A stretch of DNA of 64,000 nt from Siderastrea radians (GCA_964017195.1 OZ024891.1:5836994-5900993), one strand, 5' to 3'; numbered from the stretch's first letter, positions 12,040 through 24,232 are shown. A program made the numbers and translations. Notes: generated by a model not told the origin, from the sequence alone.

Positions 12040-13440
12040 GTGTATAAAACACTGCCTACTTTTTAACAGGCTCGTTACATTGGGTACCTTTATTGTTGTT
12101 AGGGATAGAGGCTGGATAGTCGAGAGGGCGCGCGAAATAGCCGAGCCCTGGAGCGAACGACGGTGCGAAGGGTGGCTGGGGGTGAGGGGCCTCTCCCTCA
12201 GTCTCTTCTCGCTTCTTCTCAGTCCCTTTTCACCATCCAGAAAGGGACTGCTAGCAGTCTATAGTTGTGTAAATAAGCCTTCGGACTCATTCCAAGAACC
12301 CATTTTCGAGTCATTTTCGTAGAAGATTCGAATTGGCCCCGGGCAGCATCCGGATTTGACGGATTTCGTTGCCCCGCTTTGCCCAGTGAGGAGGGTGCTA
12401 GGGCGGCAGAGCGTTTTTCAGTGTGGGAAAGTGGGGGCTAATGTGGATTCGCTTTGAAGAAGGGCTAGCGCTTGAAACGTCAGCTTTCAATATCTTTACG
12501 GTGGCCAATTTGCCTTATCAACTCAGTTGGTAAATCCAAAATTTTGTGTTTTACTTCCCCACCGACGCAGCATCGCAGTTTCTTTAGAAACTAATCCCCT
12601 TACCAGTTTCGTAATCGTGCTTCACCTGAGGTGATGCGGGAGCGTGATCACCTCGCCAACATTTGCACTACGTCTGGGATGGCCAAGCGCACGACAAAAA
12701 ACTTGTTAATCAATTTATACCGACAACAAAGGCCTTATAATAAACGGAACTGATTCGGGTACTTGTAATTTCAACTTTAATCGTCGGTACTCGTGAAACG
12801 CATCGTTACAACTCGCACATATCGCATTGACTACCAAAAAACGACTTCACTTCAACTCGATTCGACTCTACTTCAACAATTCGATTCCACTTCTCTACAC
12901 TTCGACTCCTCTACAATTCCACTCTACAAAACTCGCGCGCTTCGACCACACAAACTCCTCTCGAGCACCATAAAAGGAAAAGGACAAAAATGTTCAAAGT
13001 CCAATAAAAGGTCATTTACATGATTCTCTCATGCACAGGCCTCACCACCGGGAAGACTGGAGATCAGTTGCCCAGCTCCCCAGGCTTTACTCGTTAAGAT
13101 ATTCAAGATGACTCGCACTCGACTGGTAAAAATAGTTGGATTATTCACACACTGTTGAAGTACAAAAAGATGAGTCTGCGTAAGTAGACGGCCGGTGAAT
13201 CGATTTTGAAGTCAATGACTATTGTTATAACAGCCGGGAAATCAATGACAAAGCTTTGGTCAAGACAATGTCGTACCTAGAGTCCTCAGAATTTGATTTT
13301 TTTATTGGTTGTTCACTGTAACAAAACTAAGAACTAAGAAACTACGAACCGTTAACTGCAGGATTCCTGCGGTAACAATTCCATTACGTCTCACCGGGCG
13401 ACCAAACGCTGACCACGAAGCCTGAGGACTCTGGGTAAGA
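12040..13440. repeat. Old, rearranged copy of the array's spacer module
   Basis: Blocks match the spacer at about 27660-28060 and 29270-29360: GGGTACCT...GTTGTT near 12080, ACTCATTCCAAGAACC near 12287, CAGTGAGGAGGGTGCTAGGG near 12386, GGCCAAGCGCACGACAAAAA near 12680, and CCTCACCACCGGGAAGACTGG near 13041. The order is conserved, but unrelated sequence is inserted between blocks, including a degenerate simple-sequence run near 12850-12920. No gene is called. Confidence 0.65.
13275..13436. mobile_element. Short MITE-like element with 15-bp inverted ends
   Basis: The left end ACCTAGAGTCCTCAG and the reverse complement of the right end ACCCAGAGTCCTCAG differ at one base. The element is about 162 bp, lies inside the old spacer copy, and shows no clear target duplication. 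Confidence 0.55.
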
Positions 13441-13589
13441 GATTGTGATCAAAACTGATATCAGTTCAGACAGAACAAATTCGCAATTTTGGAAGGTTAA
13501 TGTCTGTCTAGCAAACAATGTAATAACCAAGCGCACGAGTTCATTAGAACAATATACTACTGAGTTTTCCCCAATAAACAGTAAAAATC

Positions 13590-14092
13590 TAAGTATGAAT
13601 GTAAATAGTTACATATTACATACAAAAAAGAGACCAACTTTGGCCTGCTATAAAGCACTTAAAATTACGATACATGAAAAACCTCAAACCTCTTCAGAAT
13701 AGATGTGCACGCCTAGTAATGAATTTGAGCAATGATACTCCTACCATTGAGGCTTTGAATGCCTTAGGCTGGGAAACTCTAGAAACTCAACGGGCTAAGT
13801 CAAAAGCAAAACAAATGTATAAAGTGGCTCCGGACTTTCTTGTAGATCTTTCCTCTAGTAAGAAAAACATAACACGTTATAACCTCAGGGACTCCTCCAC
13901 CTCACTGCAATTACCGTTACCCTAAACCTGAATATCTGAAGAAACGTTTTGGCTACAGTGGAGCAAAACTGTGGAACTCGCTTCCGGTAGCACTTCGTGA
14001 ATCTGAAACCGTTCCTATCTTTAATACACTTTTTCCTGATTTTAGAAAATTGTTAAGAATATACTTGGTAAATAGTATAGTAGCTAGCTAAT
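13590..14092 (+). pseudogene. Non-LTR retrotransposon reverse transcriptase, 3' end, frameshifted
   Basis: From 13674 the frame encodes LKPLQNRCARLVMN, LNALGWETLETQRAKSK and a YNLRDSS motif, ending in a stop at 13925. A one-base shift restores a frame reading PEYLKKRFGYSGAKLWNSLP, then LRES, to a stop at 14092. These are the characteristic C-terminal motifs of jockey/CR1-type reverse transcriptase polyproteins. Only the last part of such an open frame is present. The fragment faces another reverse-transcriptase piece at 15210-15690 on the other strand. Confidence 0.8.
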
Positions 14093-14187
14093 TATTTATA
14101 TTTTAAAAGCAATTTTAAACAGTTCTAATCTTTGTATTGTAACCAGACTCCCCTTTTCAGCTGTTAGTCTCATATTATAGAAAATTT

Positions 14188-15079
14188 TTTTTTGCAAAAA
14201 CCGTGTACGACCATACGTGCGTCACGTCGGATCACAATAGATCGTTATCAGTCAAAAATATAAATAAACTGTACCCTGCAAGGACTGATCAAACGACGTA
14301 AAAAAAGCATTGCCCGAAGGCAACGCAGTTCTTAACACAACACCACAGTCAACAAGACCCGGCATGATAAGCGCTCCTGACTAGAAGGCAGATACGGACA
14401 ACGTTGTTTCGCTCTTATTGGAGCTCATCAGCGTATCGTAGCCACCAACACAATGAGAGTTAGTGAGAAATCACCTATCTCATAAATGTTGTAACTAGAT
14501 CCATTCCAGAAAGAGCTAGAAATCAAATGATTTCCGATCAGAGACACGTACTGCGCGTTTGTGGCCTAAAAATGATATGATCTCAACTTAAACATGCCGA
14601 ATGCTGTGGTGAAACGAACGAGGAATGGCCACTACCATCCTCTACGTACAATAAAACAAAGTGCAAGATGGTCGGATCAATCCAGATCAACGGTTAAAAA
14701 TGAACAATGACAGAAACTTTTTTGCAAAAACCGTGTACGACCATACTTGCGTCACGTCGGATCATAATAGATCGTTATCAGTCAAAAATATAAATAAACT
14801 GTACCCTGCAAGGACTGATCAAACGACGTAAAAAAAAGCATTGCCCAAAGGCAACGCAGTTCTTAACACAACACCACAGTCAACAAGACCCGGCATGATA
14901 AGCGCTCATGACTAGAAGGCAGATACAGACAACGTTGTTTCGCTCTTATTGGAGCTCATCAGCGTATCGTAGCCACCAACGCAATGAGAGTTAGTGAGAA
15001 ATCACCTATCTCATAAATGTTGTAACTAGAACTGCGTTGCCTTCGGGCAATGCTTTTTTTACGTCGTTTGATCAGTCCT
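14188..15079. repeat. Direct duplication with an added inverted piece
   Basis: 14188-14499 and 14718-15030 are nearly identical direct copies (both contain GCAAAAACCGTGTACGACCA and end TGTAACTAGA). Immediately after the second copy, 15031-15079 is the reverse complement of 14281-14329, a block inside the first copy. It is unrelated to the reverse-transcriptase fragments on each side. It may be a nested or template-switched MITE. No coding potential. Confidence 0.85.
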
Positions 15080-15114
15080 CTTATTATAATTGATGGGGCA
15101 AGCGTGTATAAATA

Positions 15115-15195
15115 AAGTTTTACCTACCTGCCTTTACCTACCTCCCTACCTACCTACACCTACTTACCTACCTACCTACCTACCTACCTACCTAT
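15115..15195. repeat. (TACC)n microsatellite
   Basis: Imperfect then regular TACC/ACCT repeats ending near TATATAGG. They adjoin the decayed reverse-transcriptase fragment, a common position for such tracts. Confidence 0.9.
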
Positions 15196-15209
15196 ATAGG
15201 TCAGTTTTA

Positions 15210-15690
15210 ACTTGTTGAGGTTTTTCATGTATCGTAATTTTAAGTGCTTTATAGCAGGCCAAAGTTGGTCTCTTTTTTGTATGTAATATGTATTTACATT
15301 CTGAAGAGCTCTATTTTCTAGAGCCTATCTTGAGTGCTCTTGACCTAGGGCATCCCAAACCTTACTAAAGAAATTAACGTGAGGCTGGGCTAGAGCATTA
15401 TACATCAAAACTAGAGTGTCTTTTTCGACAAAATCCCGAATTCACCTCATGGCTACTATTCCTGAGCTAACTTTTCAGAAAGATTTTCAATGTGCTTGTC
15501 CCAAGATAGGGTTGATTAATTTCTACGCCAAGAACCCTACTATCGTGCTACTATGGTAAGCCTGATTTTTGTCTACTCATCGATTGTAATGCACGGTTGA
15601 AACTGAAGGGATCTTAGTTTGTAGTGTGAGCCAATCAACATAAATTCGGTTTTTGCTACATTTAGACTTAAATTAGCTTCTTTAAAAGCT
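15210..15690 (-). pseudogene. Non-LTR reverse transcriptase fragment, multiply broken
   Basis: On the minus strand, about 15680 to 15580 encodes ANLSLNVAKTEFMLIGSHYK, the thumb-proximal motif of jockey/CR1 reverse transcriptases. Further down, with frameshifts and stops, pieces LGVEINQ, WDKHIENLSEK and LMYNALAQPHVNF can be read. The end near 15213-15310 is the inverted counterpart of 13585-13685. The N-terminal part of the open frame (to 15842) is not reverse transcriptase but array-spacer sequence, so the frame there is chimeric by chance. Confidence 0.75.
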
Positions 15691-17019
15691 GCAGCTGCAA
15701 GTGACAAAGAAAAATTTTTCGACTGATCTATCAAAAATTTGTGATATATATTCTTAAATGAATGGGCAGTTTTCAATTTGTTTATCTTTAATTGGAGACT
15801 CTTCCACCACAGGTTAATGGTGGTGGCTGCGACAGAAGTCACTCATGTCCATCCACCCTGTGTTTTCTTATTCAGTAAATATTGGGTAGATGAATTATGA
15901 GTCAGCTTATCTACTCTGTCAAGAGATATATCCATCACGTTCTCTCGAATCTGTCTTATTATGTACTGAACTAGTTTATACAAATTATAGAAAAATGAGA
16001 CAAACGTTTGCATGCTATACATGCAAACAAACTTAAGTTAAACTCTAGCAAAAAAAGATTAAAAAGTTTTTTAACTCAACCCTTCTTTAAACTCTTGGGC
16101 TGCCTGCAAATGACAAAGAGAAATCTGATGAATGATCTAGTAAAAATTTCTTCTATTTGTTCCTGAATGAAGGGGCACTTCTGATCTTCGCATCTCTTAC
16201 TGGAGACTTACGGCTCTTCAACCACAGCTAAATGGTTGTCACGACAGAAGTCCTTGCACCTTCTGTTCAGTAAATCTCAGACAAACGAATTTTTAATTAC
16301 CGTATAGATTATGTTCTCTTGAACCTGTCTCAGTGTGTACTCGAGCTCAATAGCTGCTCCTATTTAGCTCGTTAAATGTAAGGCACTTGATCTAGTGTCT
16401 CTGCAAACGCTAAAAGCTAAAAGACATTCACTGACTTTAACTTCCTCATGAAAGAAAGGCTGTAGAAAAGTTCATTTGACAATGACACGCGTTTGAGTAA
16501 TCAATAACAACTCTTGAGCTATTTTTAGCTGTCTTAATTACATCGCCGAGTAAGTTTTTTAACCGATGTTGGACTTAGCATGTAGTTGAGGTCACGGCTC
16601 GCAGCCTTTCAACGACATATCGGTTTTTAATTTATATATGTGTGAGCTAGTATATTTTTAAAAACATATCACTTCGTTCAGACGGAATGACGTAATAAGA
16701 TGTTTGCTGCCAAGAGAGGATAGTCCTTTATCCTCTCTTGTTGCTGCGCATTCCCAGCGGACTGTTAGCAACGACTCTCTCCCCCCCGCTCCGCAAGTGA
16801 CGCTTCATTTCAGTTGATCTTGCCTGAATTGTCCTGGCTCGTCCACAAATAAAAAGAATCCAGTTTGCCTACAGTGAAAAAAACACTAAGAAATTGAAAC
16901 GAAGCTATAGCTTCACAAAGTTTGTAAATTAATGCTAACTTTCCGGTATGCAGAAGGGCGTATTTCATGTGAGTTCAGAATTAAAAATAAAAATTCCTTG
17001 GCCAGTTGAATCAAATCTC
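15691..17019. repeat. Array spacer and 3' flank of family copy A
   Basis: Sequence blocks recur downstream (3', lower coordinates) of every family copy: the AGAGATATATCCATCACGTT block, the CTAAAAGCTAAAAGAC block and the TTTATATATGTGAGCTAGTA block just before the gene. The same blocks lie at 21.7-22.6, 30.7-31.8, 47.5-48.6, 57.4-57.6 and 62.2-62.6 kb. It may include the 3' UTR of the genes. No independent gene is recognised. Confidence 0.7.
16711..16740. repeat. 12-bp perfect hairpin unique to copy A's 3' flank
   Basis: CAAGAGAGGATA (16711-16722) and TATCCTCTCTTG (16729-16740) flank a 6-base loop. The corresponding place in copy B (near 22626) lacks it. The surrounding TTGCTG is duplicated, so it looks like a small templated insertion. 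Confidence 0.8.
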
Positions 17020-18389
17020 TCATATGTTCAAACTTCCCGGCGCTGAATCCCCCATAGCTTCTTCTAAGATCGATAAAGGGGTCTCAGGAACATTGCCTGG
17101 GGCCCTCTTGAAGCTATATCGTCAAAGCTTTCCCCGTTTGTTTCAAGGACGGGAGGTCGAATAGAGTCTTTTCCCAGCGTTTCAGCATTTTGCAGTTCAT
17201 TCGGGAAAACCACTGAATTATCGACAGATTCGTAAGGGGGGGAGGGACCTCAGAACCTCCACCTCAATTAATATGTAATTGTGGTCTACTTCTCCCTGAT
17301 CTTCTTAAAGCAATAGCGTCAAAGCTTTCACCGTTTGATTCATGGTTGGGGGGTCAAATAGAGTCCATTTCCAGCGTTTCAGCATTTTGCTGTCCATTCT
17401 GGTAAAGCCTGTCTGAAGTATTGAGAGGAAGTCGAACGAACTCCATTTCCAGCGTTTCGATATTTTGCTGTTCATTCAGGAAAAGTACAGAAGTATCGAA
17501 GGGAAGTCGAACAAAGTTCAATTCCAGCATTTTCGCGTTATTTTTGCCGATGCGCAGTCGTCAAACGAAGATTTCTGTTGTTTGATACATGTTCACTGAA
17601 ATTCCAGTTGAATCCCTTATAGCTTCTTCATACGTGGGTGGGAGGTCCTCAGGAACATTAGAGATCTCAACCTATGAGGGGGGCCCTCTTAAACCTATAT
17701 CATCATCAACGCTTTGACCGTTTGCTTCATTGACAGGGAGACTACTTGAACCGATTTCCAGCCGTTCCGCATTTTCCTGTTCCTGTCGTAAAGCATTGAA
17801 GTATCGACGGGGAGTCGAACTTAGTTGATTTCCAACACTTCGTTATTTTGCTGCTGCGCATTTGTTCGTGTAGGCAGATTTCCATTCAGGGAACCCACTG
17901 AACAATTTCGACCTCTAAGACTCGAATATATAGATTGAAGCTTTTTGACACAGCACTTCAGAAGCATGTGAACAAAATGCAAAATGCCGCAGATGAAGCA
18001 CAATCCGCCTAAGATACAGGGGAGTATGATAAGCAACGTAATGATATCGAACTCGAAGCTTACCGAAACATCTTTAAGATCTGTTTCATTCGAAACGCAA
18101 TGATCATTTTCACAAACGTATCCAAGATGGCAATCGGTATCATTAGAGCACTTTGTTGTACAGTTATATCGGGAAGCGTTGCACGTTTCTGGCGGTAAAC
18201 AATCGTCGGTCTTCAGACAAAAGCCACTGCATGTTTCTCGAGAAGCACATCTCCCTTCCTCCAGAACCCTTCCAGCTTCTCTTTGTTTACAACAACGTGA
18301 ACCAAAGGCGCAGTGCTTGTCCTATTCACAACCTGGCGTTAAATAAATGCTGAGAAACTGCCGAGAATCAAGAGGAATGTGGATTCCAT
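17020..18389 (-). pseudogene. Cys-rich/PPxY transmembrane family, copy A, broken
   Basis: The start ATG at 18389 opens MESTFLLILGSF, then a one-base loss against the sister copies shifts the frame inside the signal peptide. In the restored frame the cysteine domain is readable (HCAFGSRCCKQREAG, SGFCLKTDDCLPPETC, KCSNDTDCHLGYVC) but has a TAG after the first CE pair. The membrane region and juxtamembrane part (LIILPCILGGLCFICG, CCVKKLQSIYSSLRGRNC, 18036-17821) are open, ending at a TAA where copy B has a Leu codon. Further tail-like blocks continue to about 17020 with more breaks. All lesions are visible by comparison with the intact copy at 31875-33113. Confidence 0.85.
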
Positions 18390-19193
18390 CATCAAAATGA
18401 AAGACCTTGAAATTTGCATTAGACGGTTCACTAGACGCGTCGGGCTCCCTCTGGCGCTCTTACTTGTTTTTGTTAGTAGAATGGTTGGATTGGAAACGAA
18501 ATTGAGGATTTTAAACTTAATTGGCTGCGTTGGAGATGGTAAGTTTAATGAACAGTCAGTTTTGTTACAACACAAAGTCTCCTAAATTCTATTTAAAGTG
18601 TAGAGCGAGTGTATTCGATAGAATTATTCAAAAAGTTTCATGTGGTTAATTTATCATTCGGCGGCCATATTTATACACAGTAGGAAAGTGCGTGGACTGG
18701 AAACAGAAAAACCATGTGATCTAAAGTTCGGAGATTCTTCGGAGCTTCCGATCGCATGTCGAGAATAATAAAATAAAAGGGATGAAACTTCTGGACAGCT
18801 TTCGTCGTATGTCCGGCTGCCATCATCAGGAGCTTACGGAAGTGAAAAGATGAAAGGCTTGTTATCAGTTTGCCAATGAAAACTATAGCAACAGTTATTC
18901 TTATCTCATTAGGGAAACGGTACAAGACTTCACATGTGAACAGCCCCGTTTAAGCTTACGGTTACTCATTATGGTTACTCGCTCCACAAAAAAAGAGAAG
19001 ACAATGAAAATAATGGTTGCTGCAAAACTGAGTGCACTGGTCAATTTGTCCATTCGGCCCGGTTCAAACATCGCGCTGTCGTCGTGTCAAACTCGATTCA
19101 TTCTACTAGGGCAGGACGTCTGAATCCGGGGGTGGGGGCACTCTTATATGAAAGGGACGCGTATGCCCATCGGAAAAATTAGAATTAGACCCC
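18390..19193 (-). promoter_or_regulatory. Type-1 5' flank of family copy A, with octamer-like site
   Basis: This flank is shared with copies B, D and G (blocks CGTCGGGCTCCCTCTGGCGC, TTCGGAGATTCTTCGGAGC, GGTTACTCATTATGGTTACT). ATTTGCAT, an octamer motif recognised by POU-domain factors, lies at 18412-18419, 23 bases before the start codon. No TATA box is obvious. Whether it is active in this broken copy is unknown. Confidence 0.5.
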
Positions 19194-20918
19194 TAAAGGA
19201 GACCAATCTGGTCTGGATATTGAAGAAGTCTCATTGGAATAGGTCCACGAACGACGCTCTAAGTGTTTTCGTGTATCAAGGAAAATGATCAGAAGCAAAG
19301 CAAGGTTTCTCCACGAGGAGAAATGCAAGGAAATGGAACTTCCTCCAACACTCACGGCAAGCATTGGGTGGGTACAGAAGTTCATGACCAGACATGGGTT
19401 ATGTATACGGCGCGAGACAACAGAATCCCAAAACGATCCCGAAAAACTAATTGACAAACTGATCGCATATGTGTTACAAGCAAGACGGCTACGTATAAAG
19501 TTCTCCTACAGTGACAGTGACATTATTGCAATGGACGAAACAGCCGTTTGGCAAGACATGCTTTCCAATACAACTGTTGATTCCATCGGCCACAACACGA
19601 TAGCCATGAAAACAACTGGTCACGAGAAGACAAAGGTTTCAGTTTGCTTAACAGCGAAAGCAGATGGAACGAAATTGAAGCCTTTTGTCGTCTTTCCCGG
19701 TGCTAAGAGAGAAACCAAATTACTCAATGAAGAATTCAAGGCTAAATGTGTTGTCGCATCATCTTCTAATGGGTGGATGAACGAAGAACTGACCCTTAAC
19801 TGGGTAAGAAGTGTTCTGGGGAAGTTTTCATTCACCCGACGAATCTTGGCGTGGGATTCGTTCAAGTGCCACGTGATGGAAACAGTCAAACGAGAACTGC
19901 GCACGTCAAAGATAGATCCTTTAATCATCCCAGGGGTTGTACGAAATACATTCAAGCGCCCGACAAGCAAATGTCAAAGAGAAATATGATGAATGGATGG
20001 CTGGTGAAGCCCACTCTTTCACTGCAGCGGAAAACATGCGTGCTCCACCCCGGAGAGAGATAGTTAAGGGGATCCTTGCGGTGTGGGATGGCTTGGACAA
20101 AACAATGATTATCAATTCATTCAAGAGCTGTGCGCTAACCGTTGCAGTGGATGGATCAGAGGACGGACACATTCACTGCTTCGACGAAAATCAGCCTTGC
20201 CGTGCAGGGCTAGAAGGGCTCAAGGTTGTTCAACAAGCCACGAGCAATTCACGCGACAAGGATCCTTTCGACGGGATCACAGAATCCGACGTCGAGGATG
20301 CGGCACCAGATAGCTTGATAATTGACGCAAGTGACACTGAAGTCATCGACGTCAAATAGATAAACTCATGAACATTCACCGTACCGTACATGTATATTTG
20401 TTACTGCTAAAATGAACAATTCTTTTAAAAGTAACTGAACTTTCAACGATTTGTTACTGTTACAGTTTCTGTTATTGTTAGTTACTGTAGATAAACTCAT
20501 GATCATTCACCGTACTGTAAATGTATATATTTACTGCTAAAATGAACAATTCTTTTAAAAGTAGCTGAACTTTCAACAATTTTTTGGGCGATGTCGCAGC
20601 TCTTATAAGGTCTTCTCTGATTTGCTGAGAAAACAATACACCAAACAACAAAACAATGGACCCTAGCCCCGAAAACAATAGAGCTGCGTGATACCAAGGT
20701 CCAATGAAATTAGAGGTTGTTAAGAGCTGCGGGGCTGCTCAATTTTTTACTGTTACAGTTTCTGTTATTGTTAGTTATTTTAATATTTATCAAAGCTTTG
20801 CTTTGAACATTTGGTTGTTTCTCAAAAAATTAAATAAGCGCCCTTTCCCGAATAAGCGCCCTGTCTCGAATAAGCGCCCTCCCTTGAGGTCCCCGGGCGC
20901 CAAATCGAATCATTACGG
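19194..20918 (+). mobile_element. pogo/Tigger-type DNA transposon remnant
   Basis: The element carries a transposase pseudogene and a right end with AATAAGCGCCCT repeated three times, ending CATTACGG before TA (20919-20920). The array sequence resumes at CTGGCTATTTTTAACAAGCT, as at about 29757 in the next unit. The left junction near 19194 is in a different part of the unit, so about 2.9 kb of spacer present in unit B (26875-29757) is missing here. Two near-direct copies of a 95-130 bp AAACTCATGAaCATTCACCG-type block lie at about 20360-20470 and 20490-20580. Confidence 0.8.
19285..20359 (+). pseudogene. pogo/Tigger DDE transposase, frameshifted and internally deleted
   Basis: The frame 19285-19989 encodes a CENP-B-type helix-turn-helix end (SIGWVQKFMTRHGL), then the DDE core: DIIAMDETAVWQDM (first Asp), TGHEKTKVSVCLTAKADGTK, LKPFVVFPGAKRE, GWMNEELTLNWVRSVLG and RILAWDSFKCHV (second Asp). 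After IIPG a one-base loss shifts the frame; another frame shows CTKYIQAPD (probable third Asp). The following segment that normally carries a W-N-K-P-F stretch is deleted. A third frame (to 20359) continues ANVKEKYDEWMAG and an acidic C-terminus. The N-terminus is also cut. It cannot make an intact enzyme as it stands. Confidence 0.88.
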
Positions 20919-20920
20919 TA

Positions 20921-22869
20921 CTGGCTATTTTTAACAAGCTCCCTACAAAAATAGCTGTAATTTCATGCAACATAGGTTCTTTCTTGCTTCATTGAAACTC
21001 TCATTCACATTGTGAAAGTCAATTTGCAACTAATAACCTATTCACAGGCTAGACTGTTAAAAAAATAAGCTCCATGAAACAATATAATAGCCAAGCTCAC
21101 GAATTCATTGGAATAATATACCACTGAACACGGGGGGGGGGGACTCCCATTTAAAAGTGACGGCGGTGATCGTCGTACCTTTAAGCCGGGTTAAAATTCG
21201 TGGTTTGGTTTCCGTTCGGGTGCTAAAATCTTAAATTAGTACCGTCAGAGTTATGGCGGTATCTTTTAGGGAATTGAACCGAAAACTATGACAGAAAGTA
21301 ATTGTCAGTCAAGTGAATAGAAGTCGAAGGAATAGTCTTTATTGCAATTAAAATTGTCAAAGTGTCAGTTAGTGTATTGTTTTAGAGTTGGTACCGTCTT
21401 AAAGTAAAAAATTTTGCGAACCACGCCCACAAACAGAATTCTAATACCTCTCAGGGATCTTTTCAAAATTTATGACGATCATCCCTGTATCTTTTATATG
21501 CGAGTTCCCCCCCCCGGGCCACTGAGTTTTTTTTCCCAATAAACCTACAGCAGTGAAATTCTAAGTATAAATGTAAATACATATTATATACTACAAAAGA
21601 GACAAACGTTTGCATGCTATAATTCACTTACAATTACGGCGATACACAAAAACTCTTAAAATCTGCAGTTGCAAGTGACATGCAAAGAAAAATCTTGTGA
21701 CTGACCATTAAAAATTTGCGATATATATATTCCTGGATAAATGCGCCATTGTCAATCTGATCATCTTATCGATCTACTCTGTCAAGAGCGGATATATCCA
21801 TCACATTCTCTCGAATCTGTCTTATTATGTTATTCCCCAATTTATACAAATTATGGAAAAATAAGACAAACGTTTGCATGCTATAACAATACATGCAAAC
21901 AAACTTAAGTCAAAATCCAGCAAAAAAAATTACAAATGTTTTAAAATCAACTCTTCTTTAAAATCTAGCCGGTGCCTGCAAATGACTAAAAGAAATCTGA
22001 TGACTGATCTAATAAAAAATTTCTGACATTCGTTTCTGAATGAAAGGGCACTTGTGATCTTCTCATGTCAATTGGAGACTTACGGCTCTTCCACCACAGC
22101 TAAATGGTTTTCACGACAGAAGTCCTTGCACCTTCTATTTTCTGTTCAGTAAATCGTGGACAAACGAAGTTTTAATTACTGCATCTAATCTGTTATTAAA
22201 TAGATACATCGATTATGTTCTCTTGAACCTGTCTCAGTATGATATTTTGTCACCTTCGGACTAACATAAGCTCAATAGCTACTCCTATTTAGCTCGTTAA
22301 ATGTAAGATACTTGATTTGGTCTCCCTGCAAACGCTAAAAGCTAAAAGACATTCACTGACTTTAGCTTCCTCATAGAAGAAAGGCTGTTGAATAGTTCAA
22401 TGGACCATGACATGCAGTTTGACTAATCAATGATAACTCTTGAGCTATTTTTAGCTGTCTTAATAAGCTAAGATTTTAACCGAAGTTGGACCTACGCATG
22501 TAGTTAAGGTACTCGCAGCCCTTGAACGACTTTATCGGTTTTCAATTTATATATGTGTGAGCTAGTATATTTTTAAAAATATGGTATCACTTCGTTCAGA
22601 CGGAATGACGCAATACTAAGATGTTTGCTGCGCATTTCCAGCGGATTGTTAGAAACGATTCTCTCCGCAAGCGACTCTTCATTTCAGTTGAACTTGCCTA
22701 AATTGTCTTATAAAACGAATCCAGTGTGCTTACAGTGGTAAAACACTAAGAAACGAAGCGAAAGTTTCACGAAGTTTGTAAATTTATGCTAATTTTAACG
22801 GTATGCAGAAGGGCGTATTTCATGCGAGTTCAGAATTCAAAATTCAAAATTCCAGTTGAATCAAATACC
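20921..22869. repeat. Array spacer of unit A and 3' flank of copy B
   Basis: Homologous to 29757-31874 of the next unit: TAGCTGTAATTTCATG, the GAACACGGGGGGGGGG block, TATGGCGGTATCTTTTAGGG, AGAGACAAACGTTTGCATGC, and the CTAAAAGCTAAAAGAC block. No gene is recognised; open frames are short and not shared with the sister units. Confidence 0.7.
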
Positions 22870-24232
22870 TCATATGTTAAAACGTCCGCTGAATCCCCCA
22901 TAGCTTATTCGTAGGTCAGTTATTAAAGAGATCTGAGGAACAATGCTTATCTCAAAATATGAGGGGGTCCCCTTGAAGCATATCATCAAAGCTTTCCCCG
23001 TTTGTTATAAGGAGGGAAGACCGAATTGAGTCTGCATTTCCAGAGTTTCAACATTTTGGAGTTTATGCGGGAAAACCACTGAATTATCGATGGATTTGTA
23101 AGGGGATGGAGGGATCTCGGGAACCTCCACCCCAATAGGTAACTGTGTAAAGCAATAGCGTCAAAGCTTTCGCCGTTTGATTCAGGGTTGGGAGATCGAA
23201 TATATAGAGTCCATTTCCAATTTCCAGCGTTTCAGCATTTTGCTGTCCATTCGGGTAAAGACTGCTGTCTGAAGTATTGATGCGAAGTCGAACGAGCTCC
23301 ATTCCTGGCGTTTCGATGTTTTGCTGTTCAGTCAGTAAAAGTACAGAAGTATCGAAGGGAAGTCGAACAAAGTTCAATTCCAGCATTTCCACGTTATTTT
23401 ACTGCTGCGTAGTTGTCAAACGAATATTCGAGCTGTTCAATACATGTTCAAAATTCCATCATTTGTGAATCCCTTATAGCTTCTTCGTAGGCCGGTGGGA
23501 GGACCTCAGGAACATCGAAAATCTCAATATATGAGGGCGGCCCTTTTAAACCTATTTCATCAACGCTTTGACCGTTTGCTGCACTGACAGGGAGTCCATT
23601 TGAGCCTATTTCCAGCCTTTCAGCATTTTCCTGTTCATGCCGGTAAAGCATTGAAGTATCGACGGGAAGTCGAACTAAGTTGATTTCCAACATTTCGTTA
23701 TTTTGCTGCTGCGCATTTGTTCGTGTAGGCGGATTTCCATTCAAAGAAGCCACTGAACAATTTCGACCTCTACGGTTCAAATATAAAGATTGAAGCTTTT
23801 TGACACATAACTTCAGATGCAAGTATAAGGCGCATAACAGGCAAAGCATAAGAAAAATAAGACACAAGGAAGTATTATAAGCAACGCAACGATATCGACG
23901 TGTTCTGAGATATCGTTGTGGTTTGTTTCATTCGAAACGCAATGATCATATTCACAAATGTATCTAGGATGGCAATCAGTATCATTAGAGCACTTTGCTG
24001 TACAGTTATATCGGAAAGTGTTGCACCTTTCTGGCGGTAAACAATCGTCGGTCTTCAGGCAAAAGCCACTGCATGTTTCTCGAGAAACACATTTCCCTTC
24101 CTCCAAAACCCTTCCAGCTTCAGTTCGTTTACAACATCGCAGATCAAAGGCGCATTGACTGTTGTATTCACAACCTGACGTTAAATAAATGCTGAGGAAA
24201 CTGCGGAGAATCAAGAGGAATATGGATTCCAT
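22870..24232 (-). pseudogene. Cys-rich/PPxY transmembrane family, copy B, frameshifted in the membrane span
   Basis: From ATG at 24232 the frame (to 23813, 139 residues) encodes a signal peptide (MESIFLLILRSFLSIYLTSG), all 14 ectodomain cysteines (CEYNSQCAFDLRCC to CEYDHC) and half of the membrane span. A 7-base deficit relative to copy A then shifts the frame, ending at CYAPYTCI. The alternative frame (to 23448) carries the juxtamembrane RGRNC motif and a tail with GPPSYIEIFDVPEVLPPAYE. Below 23448 a second, degenerate tail block (LELNFVRLPFDTS, QQNAETLEIGN) continues to about 22870. As written, a tail-less protein could be made, but a pseudogene is more likely. Confidence 0.85.

Noticed and set aside
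15115..15195. The regular TACC tract as a possible CRISPR-like or satellite array
   Set aside because: It is a plain tetranucleotide microsatellite without spacers, and the genome is eukaryotic.
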